Origin: Haemaphysalis longicornis
Taxonomy: Eukaryota > Arthropoda > Arachnida > Ixodida > Ixodidae
Direction of reading: 5' to 3'
NCBI GenBank assembly: GCA_013339765.2
Contig: JABSTR010001564.1
Coordinates: 310,001-374,000 of the forward strand
Length of the DNA stretch: 64,000 nucleotides
This document shows, one piece after another, positions 21,846 through 34,947 of the stretch (its first letter is position 1; each line of letters starts with the position of its first letter). The notes below the pieces were generated by a model that was not told where the DNA came from, did not search any database, and saw only the letters and a program-made list of their open reading frames with translations. Both the position numbers and the translations under genes were made by a program.

Positions 21846-23080
21846 TTCAACAACCGTGAATAACTATGCTCGTTTCCTTGTGATAGAGTCAGCTGACTCA
21901 GCAAGACCTGTCGCTTCCCTGTCTGTATTCCTGGTTTCGAAATTCCTGCAAAACACAATAGGTGGAAAGTATCAAGCTAAAAAGCTTAGGACGGGAGAAA
22001 TCCTTGTAGAACTCCTTCTTGCACAAACCCGCATCCATGATCTGGACATCTGGACATCTGGACACACCACCGGAGCCTCAACAGCTCCCAGGGTGTGATC
22101 TCTGAGGCAGATCTTCTTACGGAAACAGATGCCGACCTGCTTGAAGGTTTAAAGGGTGAGGGCGTCACAGCTCTGCGCAGCATCACGATGCGCAGGGATG
22201 ATAATATAATCCCCACGAAACATATTATCCTGACCTTTAACCGGTCCTCACTTCCTGAACATATAAACGCAGGCTTCATTCGATGCTCCATTCGTCCTTA
22301 CATTCCGAACCCGCGCCGCTGCTTCAAGTGCGAGCGGTTCGGGCGCAGTACAACCTCTTGCCGCGGCAAAACAACATGTGCGAAATGCGCCGCGCAGGAC
22401 CACCCCACCGACAACTGTAATTCTGACATCCTCACTTGTGCAAACTGCAGGGGCCCACATGCGGCCTACTCCAGGAAATGCGAAAAGTTCCAAATAGAAA
22501 AGAAAATAATCTATCTCAAGGTAACAGAAAACATCACTTTCCCGGAGGCGCGAAAGAGGTTCGCCTCTTTTCCCCTGGGGAGGTACGCCGACGCAGCTCG
22601 CCGGGGTGGCGGAGTGGCGTCTGGTTTCGGCGGGGACCCAGTACCGCGAGTCGGACTTGGTCCCGCCCCTGCCCCCCCCCACCCGCCCCAGGGTTGCCCC
22701 GGGCAGCCCAACCAGCCTCTGCACCGCTCGCTCACCCAGCAGCGGCTTTGGTGGCAACAACGTCTGTTGGGGATGCCGCTGCATCCACTGCTTCCTCTCT
22801 ACCGGCCCAAAGCACACGCAAGGGCACGGAGGAGATGGAGGCAGTCGCAGCGACCCCCTCCCCCGCCTCACAGCCTGTGCCATCTGTGGTGCTCCCCACG
22901 CCTTCGGCACTGGTAGCGCAGGCAAAGAACACGCGAAAGGGTACCACGTCAAGGGGGCCCAGTACGCTGGGCACCCCCTTGCCTTCAGCTGACGACGTGG
23001 ACTTCGAGCCCTTCCGGCTTTCATCGCAACGAAAGGAACGGGCTGCGACGTCGAGGTCAGTAGAGAAGGTAAAATAACCC
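21846..23080 (+). pseudogene. I-clade LINE ORF1 (zinc-knuckle nucleic-acid-binding protein)
   Basis: The first part (21,856-22,090) reads NNYARFLVIESADSARPVAS and KYQAKKLRTGEILVELLL. A frameshift near 22,030-22,090 leads to the 273-codon frame from 22,095. That frame has KHIILTFNRSSLPEHINAGF, then cysteine motifs: CFKCERFGRSTTSC (histidine lost), CAKCAAQDHPTDNC (CX2CX4HX4C) and CANCRGPHAAYSRKC. ORF1 proteins of this type bind element RNA. The proline- and serine-rich remainder continues in another frame to 23,077. It lies just upstream of ORF2 at 23,151, the usual LINE order. It is broken by frameshifts. Confidence 0.8.
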
Positions 23081-23150
23081 CTTCCAAGAGTCCAAGCCCC
23101 GAAAGACCCTACATAAACAGTCACACTCCAGTAGCTTTGACCACATAATA

Positions 23151-25260
23151 ATGGGAAGAGAAAACATTGTTCAATGGAACTGCAGAGGCCTTCTGAATAA
23201 TCTTGACGACGTTTATGAGATTCTGCATGCCAATCAGCCAAGTTTAATGTGTGTCCAGGAAACAGATCTGAATTCCAAACACACGAATTTCTTGAATAGT
23301 TACCTGGTATACAGAAAACACAGGGATGGCTGCACACACTCTTCTGGCGGTGTGGCCATAATCGCCCGCAAATCCTTAGCATGCCACCCTATCACCTTGA
23401 ATACCATCCTTGAGGCTGTAGCCATCCGCACAATAATATTTAATAGGTTGATAACGGTATGCTCCATATACATTCCTCCTGATGTTGCACTTACGACAGC
23501 TGACTTCGAGGCGCTGGTTGACCAGCTGCCTGAACCATACATGCGACCTTAATGCTCACAACTTTCTTTGGGGCTCTTCTCGAAAAGATGCCCGAGGTCG
23601 ACTGATAGAGAAATTCCTTACATCTTCAGGAGCATGCCTTTTCAACAATAAACAGCCTACATACCATAACATAGGTCACAATACATACTCAAATCTTGAC
23701 TTGGCTATTGGTTCGGCAATTCTCTTTCCATGTCTTGAGTGGGGTGTGGGCATGGCCCCTAATGGTAGTGACCATTTCCACACTTCATTAACGTATATAG
23801 GTACAGGCCCGAGAAGTCCATCCTCCCACAAAAGGTTTAATGAATCAAAAGCAAACTGGAATACATTTACAGAGACATCCAAACTACACCACACATCCAT
23901 AGGACACCTACACGTTGAAGAAGCTACCCAACTGCTCACGGCACACATCCTCGACGCCGCCGAAAAGTCCATTCCCCACGCCTCTGGTGCCCCGCGCAAC
24001 CAGAGGAGGCCGTGGTTGAATGAGGACTGTAGGCGGGCGCGAGAGGCCCAGAACAAGGCGCGGGGTATCCTTCGTCGGTACATCGGTATCCTTCGTCGGG
24101 TAACCTCATTTTGTTCAAACTGGCCATGGCGTTTGGAAAACGTGTGCTTCGTGAGGCAAAACGAGAGAGTTGGCACACCTTCTTAACAGGCATAAATTCT
24201 TACACAGACACACACAAAGTCTGGACACGAATACGAAAACTAAAGGGACAACAGACACACAGCCTGCCCCTGGTCAGTACAACAGGGGACACACTGGAAG
24301 ACCAGGCTAGCACACTTGCACAACACTTCGAACACGTGTCCAGTTCAGCACACTACACAAACACTTTCATGAAACACAAAACATCTGTAGAAAAGAAGTC
24401 CCTGCGTGATAACAAGTCGCACACTTCTTACAATTCTCCTTTTTCAATTCATGAGCTGAAGGTTGCTCTGAGCACATGCAAGCCTTCAGCTCCAGATGCA
24501 GACAAAATCACATACACACTGATACAGCACCTACACCCAGACACCCTTGAAACACTCCTACATCTATACAACAACATATGGCTTTCGGGGCACATTCCTC
24601 GCTCTTGGAGGGAGGCCATAGTAGTGGCTCTCCTGAAGGAAGGAAAGGATCCTTCCTCTCCCGCTAGCTATCGGCCCACAGGAGGCTCGTGTACTTTCTT
24701 GAGTACAATGGTCTTCTGGAGAGCTGCCAGGCAGGCTTCAGGGCAGGGCGGTTCACCAACGACCAACTCGTCGCGCTCGAGTCCTATATAAAGGATGCTT
24801 TCCTCCACAAACAATATTGTATGACGGTATTCTTTGATCTGGAAAAAGCGTACGATGCCGCGTGGCGGTATGGCATCCTAACCGACCTGAAGTCATTAGG
24901 CATGTCGGGTAACATGAGGAACACACTTGCCAGCTACTTGTCTCAAAGAACTTTTCGTGTGCGAGTTGGAACTGCACTGTCTAGGGTTCATGTGCAGGAA
25001 AATGGAGTGCCGCAAGGTGGAGTTTTAAGTTGCACCCTTTTTATTGTGAAAATGAATTCCCTTAGGAAGGCGCTGCCACCGTCAATTTCCTGTTCAATCT
25101 ATGTAGACGACGTTCAACTCTCCTTTAAATCCTGTAACTTGTCTGTCTGTGAGCGCCAGGCCCAGCTTGGTGTTAACAAGCTGGCTGGCTGGGCAGATAG
25201 CAATGGTTTTAAATTTAATCCCGGGAAGTGCACTTGTGTTTTGCTCACGGCGGCGTCCGC
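23151..25260 (+). pseudogene. I-clade LINE ORF2 (endonuclease and reverse transcriptase)
   Basis: The endonuclease begins at 23,151 with NIVQWNCRGLLNNLDDVYEI, then CVQETDLN and GGVAIIARKS. A small deletion near 23,545 removes the GDF of the GDFN motif, leaving DLNAHNFLWGSS, and shifts the frame. GSDHFHTSL follows. A tandem duplication of about 20 bases near 24,066-24,100 adds another shift. The RT runs from ELKVALSTCKPSAPDADKIT and PASYRP to FFDLEKAYDAAWRYGIL, NGVPQGGVLSCTLF and the intact catalytic YVDDVQL near 25,100. A short deletion near 24,675 removes the segment after PASYRP. Thumb residues end near 25,245. The RNase H domain expected in the I clade is missing, so the copy is 3'-truncated at about 25,250. 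Confidence 0.88.
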
Positions 25261-25356
25261 TGTGAGCAAAAGATCAGCGTGTGGGAAAAAAATTCCCGCG
25301 CCTTCCCGCGAGGGGAACACGAGTAAATGCAGATCATTGGGGGTCGTAACGCCGCG

Positions 25357-25445
25357 TAAAGTCGCGTTAGGGTGGGTAGTTGGGTCGTAGTTGCGTTGGT
25401 GTTGGTTTGGGGTAGAGAGAGGAGAGTAAAGTCGCGTTAGGGTGG
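25357..25445. repeat. Direct repeat of about 19 bp, 70-bp spacing
   Basis: TAAAGTCGCGTTAGGGTGG occurs at 25,357 and again at 25,427, just after the truncated LINE and before a GC-rich block. Confidence 0.85.
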
Positions 25446-25797
25446 AGCGAGCGTCAACCAAGGAAGGAAGGAGCAACGCAGTGACTGAAGCACGAGCGAC
25501 CGCTAGCCGCTTTATATTTGCAGCGCGCGCAGTAGAGGGAGAGCAGTAAGGGGGGGGGGGGGGGGGGAGAGCGCGCATGCGCAAGCAGCGCGCGCCCTTC
25601 CACGCCCCACCGCGCTGCTATCACGCACCTGTTACGCCGAGACCGCGACGGAGCGAACGGCCTGACTACGACGCATGCGCGCGCCAGCTGCTGTTGAGAG
25701 AGAGGAGGGAAGGAGGAGAGGCGCACCTGCTGCGGACGCGGAGCTGTGGACGCCGTCCGACGCAGGAAGAGGCGAGGCTAAGAAATGCTCTGCATTT
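25446..25797. repeat. GC-rich block with poly-G and terminal ATGC motif
   Basis: Contains an 18-base G run (25,550-25,567) and ends with the palindromic AAATGCTCTGCATTT at 25,783-25,797. The phrase CTAAGAAATGC...GCATTTAAA matches the right end of the cassette at 8700-9125, so this may be one end of the same class of cassette. The left end is not identified. Confidence 0.45.
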
Positions 25798-28163
25798 AAA
25801 ATCCCGTAGCGGCGCCCCTTACCCGCGGATGGTAAGGAGCTGCGCCAACAGATTTCGTGCAAGCAAGAGCATGGAGAAAGCTCTCACCGACCGGAATAAT
25901 TTTGTGCGACACGAACGGGGCCCGATAACGCTATCACCTTCCACGCCCAAAGTATTCACCAATTTATTTTCGTTTAGTTTGTACGGCTGTCATCACCTGT
26001 CGACAACGCAGTTTGCGTGAAATAGACCGTGTGAAATGTAGTGGGTCCTAAAACAAAGTGATTATGCAGTTCAAATTCTGCTCGGAATGGTAAAAGATGG
26101 TGAGTTGTGCTTCTATATGGTACGTAGAGTTGTAAGGGAATCGGATGTTATAGTCTCACTCTTTATTACTCCTGCTATTCTTTAAAGGTGTCTTATGTAT
26201 TAGCCAACAAATGCATTCTTTTTCTTGTAGTTACACGAGTTCATCGGCACGGTTTTCACGGGGCGAATCACAAAGACTTCTACTGTGATTTAAAATTCAC
26301 GGGTTCTCTCGTATTCTCGCATTATTAGGGTCCTATTGGGAAATATCGATCGTGAAGCTTTGATGGCCGATCTTTTGGCGAAAGGGATGCCTAAGCAATT
26401 TGGAAGTGAGCAATTCAGCTCTAACTGGGGACTCTCCAGTTCCAGCTGCGTATCACGTATGCCGTGCCTGTGACCCATTTGACTTCAACGAAAACGTTCC
26501 GCAATGAGGGAGTCATTAGGAGTGCCTTCGTTTCAAAGCAATTACGTGCTCGCTCTGCCGAAATCCTCCCTGCACTGAAGAGACAAAGAAATTACATAAG
26601 GTGCAATAGGGTGCAATAAAAACGGGACATAAATGGGAAAAGTTTAGTTTCCCATACTTCAGGTTTCTTCGTTCTTTATCTGTACAAGCTTTAGGCATGG
26701 GTGTACTATGATTAGAAGAACGACGTCAGAACTGTGGTACAGGAGACATCAACTGTACAGAGCTCGGAATAAGAAGCAATACGTGTATTGGTATATTTTA
26801 TGCTGAAAACCTGAATTGGAGCAGCGTTTTTAATTTTGCTAAAATCCAGACCTGAAATAATTTTGTGCTCCCCTTCGAAGAAATGTCTAATGAGATGGAC
26901 GGTGACACACGACCTTCCAAATTTCGTTCTGTTCGCGTTATCAGGTTTTATTTTGTTTGATTCCCTCTTCTGTACTCTAATTCCCTCCACCTTTCGATTG
27001 ATCCCACTTTATTTCTGGGGGCGTTTATTATTTCGCCCATTTTTTATGCTTTGAACACTGTAATGAGCGTAGAACGTTTGCAGTTGAGAAATAACGTGTC
27101 CTTAAATTTCGTTTCGAGACCCAAATTTACTTGAAATACTTCCTGCTTCCTCCGGGAGACAGAATGTTCCCAGTCCCTCTTCCCTGACGTGAAATTTGGC
27201 CCTCTTTGTAGGTTCCGTAAAAATGACGCAGATGAGTTCTATTAGTGTTTTGAATCAAATTTTTGCCTACGTTTCCTTCCCGTCATGGCTGTTTACGACG
27301 CATTTTTCATTCTGTGGCTAACAATAATTTTGCTAAGTAATGTTGTGCAAGGCGAGAAGGGGGGGAAGTAAAAAAATTCTTTACCGAGCAATGAACCTCC
27401 GCCTCCGTTCTTGCTGTAGTGCACGTGTCGCTTGTGGGCACGTGTGTAAGCGCCTGGGGCAACATTTTAGATTACGTGCATAAGAGTAGTCAGTAGTTTG
27501 ACCGCAAAGCCCGATTTTCGTGTTTTCTATCACCAGCCAGTTGAGGGAACACCTAAAAACCGCTACGACTTGTTCCTTCACAGTCGTACTTGCGTAGAAG
27601 AGAGTTTTTGGACCAGAAAAAACAAAATAAAGTTGTTGCAGAGCGGGTATGACTTTCACTTAAGAAGCAGCAGGATGTCGGTTCGAATCCTAGCACTCAA
27701 AGATAGATGCGTTGTATTGGCCGCATTTGTGAATGACGTTCACTAGCGCATGTAGGTACACACGCACGAAAAGATGAAGATTTCTTGTATGTGCTCAAGG
27801 CATTTCTTGCCTGCAAGATGAAAAGATTGTAGAATTCTATGCACAAAAAAAACACTTATTTCCAAGCTGAGGGGAATAATTTTAACCCAATTGTCTTTAT
27901 TTTATGAAGGATAGAGGCCTCAGAAATGTGGGAAATGCTGATTCTTTGCGTAAAACTGTACTCATTTGGAAAACAAATATAGTTTTTTTCTTTGCTGAAG
28001 GGGGGGGGGGGGGGCAGTTTCACTGCGTTGCATATAGTTTAGAAGGGTGAATCTAGGAAACAGGTGAAAGCAAGGGCGGAGTGAGTATGCATGTGAAAAT
28101 CTAGAGTCGAGGAATTAAGCCAACAGTGGAGAGCTAAAAATCGGATAATAATTTCCTGAAAGG
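25798..28163. other. Unassigned AT-rich sequence
   Basis: No coding domain, repeat unit or element end is recognised over about 2.3 kb, apart from a 15-base G run at 28,000-28,014. Short open frames carry no motifs. This could be ordinary intergenic or intronic DNA. Confidence 0.4.
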
Positions 28164-28435
28164 ACCGTGGTATTTCAGGTCCCGCCGCGATGGCTCAGTG
28201 GCTAAGGCGTTGCGCTGCTGAGCACGAGGTCGCGGGTTCGATTCCCGGCCGCGGCGGTCGCTTTTCTGATGGAGGCGAAAAGCAAAAACGCCCGTGTGTA
28301 CGAGATTTCGGCGCACGATAAAGATCCTCAGCTGGTAAAAATTAATCCGGAGCCCTCCACTACAGCGCGCCTCATCGCCTGCGTTGCGTCGGCGCGTTAA
28401 ACCCTACAATCAATCAATCAACCGTGGTATTTCAG
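28164..28435 (+). mobile_element. Ruka-like tRNA-derived SINE with 15-bp target duplication
   Basis: The body 28,179-28,420 starts with a tRNA-like head: box A TGGCTCAGTGG near 28,190 and box B GGTTCGATTCC near 28,234. It continues with a conserved tail domain containing GATCCTCAGC, GAGCCCTCCACTACAG and GGCGCGTTAAA, and ends in CAATCAATCAATCA. The 15-base ACCGTGGTATTTCAG flanks it exactly (28,164-28,178 and 28,421-28,435), so this is a bona fide retrotransposed insertion. A related SINE was described in Rhipicephalus; the name here is from memory. It is not a functional tRNA gene, because the 3' half departs from a cloverleaf. Confidence 0.92.
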
Positions 28436-29236
28436 AGTAAATTTGCTTCCGTTCAGCCACATGCGTCGTTCCGGCCAACATCACTGCCATGTCCATGTTG
28501 TCAAGCAGTGAAGAACGAAGCAAAGCTAGCTAACGCTGAAGTTAACGTTTGCTGGAGCGAACTTGTGCTCCACAAATAACGCAAAGAATACACACGCGCT
28601 GAAGAATCAGCCAAGAGAGTGACGAACATAGACGACCGCCGGCGAATCGAGTGGCGCGGCGATACCCGGCGACCGTTTATCTCGCAGCGCTATTCTTTGC
28701 GGAATTTTGGCGTTAAATTTAGAAAATTGTCGATCAAAGAAGGAAAGTCTAAGCTAGTGTCGACAGAGTAGCCCCTCTCGCTATCAACCAAGAGTGCCCT
28801 TCGCGGCACACGACAAGAGGAGGAAATCCGTGCTCAGCTAGAAAAGGATAAGATAGCCGAGCGCGACCAGGTGGCTGTAACAAAACATAAACAAGGCTCG
28901 TTCGCAGCAATATGATTGTGTATTATAGGTGCTGTGTGATGACCTCTTTTATATTGGTTGCATATAGATGTATATAGGTGTAGCACATTACATTCGGGTG
29001 TTGTAAGAAAAGGAAGATGTATACTGTGTACTGCTGTGTACATGCTATGACATACTACTGTGTGTAGATGCACACACTTCACATAGTATGATATCGTACA
29101 CACTAAGCAGACACACAAAATCTTTTCGCGTTTGTACCTTCTGATGCATTTTTTTACCTCATGAGTTTTGAAGACCGCCACTATGCCATTTCGAGTAGTC
29201 AGGTGTTTTTTGGTTGGAACTAACCTTTACAATAAC
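28436..29236. other. Unassigned sequence
   Basis: No recognisable genes or element ends. Some TGTGTA-rich sequence occurs near 29,020-29,100. Confidence 0.4.
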
Positions 29237-30102
<866 letters not shown>

Positions 30103-30222
30103 TTCATCTTGAAAATTGGCGCGGAAAGACGTTGCCCAAGAAAAGAAATACACAAGACGACGCGCGTCGTCCTGTGTATTTCTCTTAGTCAACATCTTTC
30201 CGCGCCAATTTTCAAGATGAAT
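30103..30222. repeat. Long palindrome without spacer
   Basis: About 60 bases on each side of the centre at 30,163/30,164 are reverse complements with few mismatches. The centre is the perfect GACGACGCGCGTCGTC. The outer part (TTCATCTTGAAAATTGGCGC) followed by CACCAACTCGCCCAACTT resembles sequences around ends of tick Penelope-like elements, so it may be a Penelope terminal fragment folded on itself. Confidence 0.75.
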
Positions 30223-32972
30223 CAACACCAACTCGCCCAACTTGCCATCCTGTTGGCTTCGTTCAGCTCACGGCGCTGCTTCTGGAATCGTCTCCACTAC
30301 ACTACTAGCGCTATTTGAAACTATTAAGAGGAACGTAGTTACGCTCGGTGAGAAAGTCAGCCCGGATTTTTATTCTCACCGGAGCCGCTGTAGCTTCTAC
30401 ACTTTGTGCCTTTGTATCGCCATACCTAACGGAAGTCAGAAAAAATATTAATCCGTTTCACAAATCGCACTTCTCTACCTAGACAGAAACTACAGCGCGT
30501 CAAGCCTAAAAGGAAAGGGAAGGAAATTTAGTCTTTACGTGATTCTGCAAACTTTATGACGCTTCTACTGAGTGGGCTTGGTAGTTTGAGGGATATATAG
30601 ATCCGCGGATATGGTCGAATTACTGCCGGCGCGCACGGGCAGGCAAGAGCAAGAACGCTAAATTCCAATGCATACAAGAGAGCCCGTCGGACCTAAAAGC
30701 AATTCGCCCATTGCCAAATTTCGATTACCACCAGAGTGCGGTTTTTGTTCCCGTGCGTGCGGTTCAAACGAACATTAATCCTATTCGCCGCTTCCACAAA
30801 GACTGTTACAATTCAGCGCGCCCCTACCATGTTCACGCGTGCTACGTACGTATTGGTGTAGTGCAGCCGAAGCGCACGTGAAGCACCTGTGCTTTGCGGA
30901 AAGCCCGTGTCGAGACAGGAACCCACCGCGCTGACCCCGACAGCGGTGACTCACGCCGCGCCAGTTGCAAAATACACAACTGTTCGGCATGTAGAGACAG
31001 CGTACGCCGCTCGCCAAGATCTCTCATCACCCCTCTCTCAGGCTAAACGTGCACCGCTGCAACCGGCCCTCACTAACTCGGAAAAGAGTTTTTGTGTGTG
31101 TCTGTACTTTTTCGTGCCGTGTGCAAAAGCACTAGGAGAGCTGCACTACTGTTAGCGCTTCGGGAGATGAATACGCGATTCCTCCGACCGCATAAATTAT
31201 TCGATTGGTACCATCCGATTCCGCTGCCGCTCTGTTCCTAGTCATGCTGTAAGATCGCCCGGAAGGGTGCTGTTACTGTAACATCACTGCTCGCCTCTCG
31301 CCATGCCAGTTGAGTTTGGCTTCGGCTTTTTGTCGTCATCTGCTGGCCGCTCGTCCCCCACGCTACCGCTGCATGACGGAGGCCACGTGGCCAGGCTGGA
31401 GGCCGCCTTCCCGAATGCAAGAGGACTCGCGAGAAGGACGCTCACCGATGGCTACCCATTAGACCTTCGCCAGTCAGTTACATTACGTTATGTACACCGG
31501 CGTTCTCTTCCCCGCACTTTTATGCGTTAATTGTAACTTTTCAGTGTTTTGCCTTAAAAGTTCGTAGCAGTAATCGGAAACAAGTTAGACCACGCGCACG
31601 GCAGAGCCCGTGAACATCTCATCCTTTTCTCTTGAGTGACAGCCGTAGCGGAAGGACACTGCTGCACCTGGCTTGACAGTAGCGCCAAGGTCACGCCAGC
31701 TCGCCAGAGGCCAGCTCGCACGAGAGGTTACAGCACTTTGTGTTTACCCGCGGGTACAGCGGCAAAAAAAATGCCCCAGAAGCTGCTAGCCGAAAAACAA
31801 GAATTTCGCCGCAGCTCGGGCCGTCGCTGGAGCACATCTTCGGCCCTGGTTGAAACCAACGGCATCGTGTTGTTTCTGCTCCCCTACGTGCGCGGCCTAC
31901 CTGCAGGGCGCACAGAGAAACCTGTCGACGCCGAGTAACGGCGGGGTAAGTGCAAGGGTCGAAACTGCGACCGATGCGCCCTTTACCCTGTTTCCGCTTC
32001 CCCTCTGCTTCGGCACTCGGGAGAAAAAGCGCCCTTGTTCTAACCCCCTGGTCCATTATCCCTCTTCGTTCGCCGCCGGCCGCTTTCAAATGCCGAGACC
32101 GTGCCTCGTCGTATAAACAGCGAGGAAGCGGCGAGCACAAAGGACAGGGTGCGCCTTCCTTTGGCCGTTGTTATTTTTAGATCAGGTTAGCGCAGGGCGA
32201 AGCCAGCCCTGCCACTGTTTCCCAGTTGCAGCGGAGTGTGTGACAGCAGATTTTATTACAGCGACTGCAGAGACGTTGAGAGACCTTTGGGGCATGCGCT
32301 CACAACACCATTCCGTACGCGCCCACCAAGGTTGCGGGGCTCTGCCATTTGGTGCCGGAAGGCGAATAGAGAACGGTGGAGCGAGTTCGCCTCCTTCTCG
32401 GAACGCTTCGCCGTCGCCATCGCTGCGATTGTGAAAAGCTCTCGGGGGCAGATACGCGCTGCGCTGTATGTTGACTACCTAGTTAGAGGGCCGGAGCTCG
32501 AAGCAGTTTCCTATTTCGCGCCTTCGCGTACAATTTATGGGGCGCAACGCATCGTTTCGCTTCGCTCTTTATTTGATTGCACAACTAAATTCCATCGCAG
32601 ATAAAAAAATGAAGGAAGCTCACACTAGCACGTAAGCTGTACGCAACCATCACGACCATCACGAAGGTTTAAGTCCACGATTACAGCCGATTTGCTTCTT
32701 CTTCGCTGCCGCAACCACCTTTAATTTACTCCATCTTTGTTGCTATAAGTGGGAGACTCGTTCATTTTTTTTTTGGGGGGGGGGGGGTGGAAATGATAAT
32801 AATTGGACGTCACCTTGCAGGGGGTACGTTATGACGTGTCTTTCTCATTCCGAGCAATTGTTGCCACAATTACAGCGAACGCTAGAGTTTTTAAATGCAG
32901 AGCATTTCAGTAGTTCACTATGTCACCCGCGTTGACGTCCGTAGTCCGCACCGCACCCTTCCCTACTATATA
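30223..32972. other. Unassigned sequence, GC-rich in part
   Basis: Overlapping open frames on both strands (for example 31,691-32,140 and 32,236-32,604) have no recognisable domain. A G13 tract lies at 32,775-32,787. The palindromic AAATGCAGAGCATTT occurs at 32,893-32,907. No host gene could be supported. Confidence 0.4.
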
Positions 32973-33078
32973 TAAAAAAAAACTATCCGGCGCCCGGTTT
33001 CGATCCCTCGACCCTGCGGGCGGAACGCAATGTACATGGTGCTCTACCCACTGCGCCACAAAGCCGACACAGAATGGG
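32973..33078 (-). mobile_element. tRNA-derived SINE or tRNA pseudogene
   Basis: On the minus strand TGGCGCAGTGGGTAGAGCAC (box A region) is followed about 45 bases later by GGATCGAAACCGG (box B). It ends in a T run that could terminate RNA polymerase III. The head differs from the Ruka-like copies. No target duplication is evident. Confidence 0.6.
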
Positions 33079-33171
33079 ACACTACAAACGCGCCTTATAT
33101 CGTTGACTCATTCAAATTACTGCTGACGAGCGCTCTCTCTCTCGTCAGCAGTTGCCACAAGTGTAACAACA

Positions 33172-34947
33172 TTAAAGGGACACTGAAGTGAATTTGTCAA
33201 GCTCCCATTTTTGCTTGCACTGCGTAGACTGGCTCAAATTAGCGCACTTTTCATCGTTTATCCGGTTGACAAATCGGTAATTATTTTACAAAGCGCGAAA
33301 GAAGAAAAACTACCATGCGCGGTTTGCGGCGGCCGCACCAACTAAGCTGTGACGTTGGGAGGAGCGGCACGGTGATTGGACGATGCCCAAGGTTAGCAAT
33401 CAAACAAGTTTCGGTTTCGGTTCTGTAAAACAACATGTTTGACATCCGATGGCGTCGTTGGATGGGCATTCTCAATATCCCAGTAATCGTAGTACCGCAC
33501 TTCTGCCATGTTGTCGGCTGTAAAATGCATAAGATAAGCCTCCCAGGACGGCATGGAATCGTAGCCTTCACTAGCCGAGGCCTACGCAGTAAATCAACCC
33601 CCCCCCCCCCCGCCCCCCTCCGCGTCCCCGCAGACGAACAAATGCAATGCGCTATTCCCCCATATTTGGAGCTTGCCTCACTCATGCCTGTATCGTAAAA
33701 AGCGTGTTCGCACCAGACCAAGGGTCTGTTGATTCTGGCCTGTGCCCACTGCCCGCAAGCAGTCTGTAATTATGGCAACAGCACGCCAACGAGAACTCGC
33801 TAGCGCGCCAGTGCCAGCCTGCGCCCGTTCTGTCAACTATTTCGTGGAGCAATGAAAGTTGCGGCCCCAAAAAAGGTGAACTCAGTATAGAAAACATCGG
33901 CGAAAAACGAAAAAGTTACCTTATAAAAAAAAAAAGCTTATACCCGCGGGGATTCCAACTTGTGACGGGCGAAACATTGACAATGATATACCTAGCACTC
34001 CAGACCACACGGTCACGGGCGAGAGCGGTGACAGAGGAAATATAAGGTATATAATGTATAACCAGTTTACACTTTTATTTACTAAAGCTTGGGATTGGGC
34101 TAGTTGGTTTGACATCTGAGGGGGAATCAAACAGCGCAGAGACGGGGACTAACAGACAAAAAGTACAGCGCTTGTACTTTTATTTAGTTTTAGTATTTCA
34201 AGCAGCTTAGGTGACTATTTGTTGTATTGCGCTCGTGCAGTAAGCGTCCCCCGACTTTCCACAATAGCTCACGTCTAGCAATTGCATTTCTTAGACGGAA
34301 AAGCGTTCGCAGATGCGTAGTCGTGCTGCTGACCGCTGTGCTTGTTCGCCCAGCACAAAAAAGTGCTTCCCGCACCCTAGTTTACGCTGTACGGTAAAAA
34401 TATCAGTTGATTTTATTTCCTTAGTACCTATATTGACTTCGCTGACTTTTCTACCCCTTCAAGAGGCCTTATATTTTCCTACTGGCGTACCAGTCAGCGA
34501 AGAATCGCATGTGCGCTTGTGCAGCGCTTGTGTGAAGCGACCTTGACTTGGAGCTAGATACATAGTACAAACTAACGAAGTAAAGAAAGGCACATTCTTC
34601 CATTCACAAACGTGTTGTGGCTTAGTTTTAACTGATCGAGCGAATTGCCATGACCCGTCGGCGGCCGGCGGACTAAACGTTGGGCCGACTGACTTGGTCG
34701 CGGTAGGTCGGCGAGCCGTGCAGTAGCGCAGCCAATTGCCAGCTCCTCTCCTGCTGACGTCACACGAAAACGCCAAAGAAAATGGGCGAGAGTGCAGAGA
34801 GGAGGACAGCATTTTCGAATTGATTTTTCTACTAAAGAAATTCGCGTAAACGCGCTCAGAGTGGTCGAAACTGGGCCTAGGGACTCCGGACTACGATTTG
34901 CGCTCGTAATCCCGCATTGTTTACAAATCGCTTCAGTGTCCCTTTAA
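33172..34947. mobile_element. TTAA-flanked DNA element (TTAAAGGGACACTGAAG ends), copy 2
   Basis: Starts TTAAAGGGACACTGAAG at 33,172 and ends with the exact complementary form CTTCAGTGTCCCTTTAA at 34,947. The interior is homologous to copy 1 (18,495-20,031) through most of its length, including the phrases near 33,310, 33,720 and 34,200. It also carries a 94-bp secondary insertion at 34,082-34,175, a C14 run at 33,598-33,611 and a decayed tRNA-like block near 33,940-34,020. It has no transposase. Length differences from copy 1 come mostly from indels and the nested insertion. Confidence 0.82.
34071..34186. mobile_element. 94-bp insertion with 11-bp target duplication
   Basis: ACTTTTATTTA occurs at 34,071-34,081 and 34,176-34,186 around 94 bases that are missing from copy 1 of the host element. 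The insert (with GGGCTAGTTGGTT and CAGCGCAGAGAC) resembles short pieces seen at ends of tick Penelope-like elements. That assignment is from general resemblance only. Confidence 0.6.

Noticed and set aside
22248..23382. Antisense open frames of 216-279 codons
   Set aside because: They are shadows of the I-clade LINE ORF1, whose plus-strand reading has clear zinc knuckles.
28185..28257. Possible functional tRNA gene
   Set aside because: Box A and box B are present, but the sequence continues as a SINE with a tail domain and target duplication.
31303..32604. Candidate host exons (several frames of 75-149 codons)
   Set aside because: No motifs, conserved ends or splice signals that stand out; overlapping frames on both strands.
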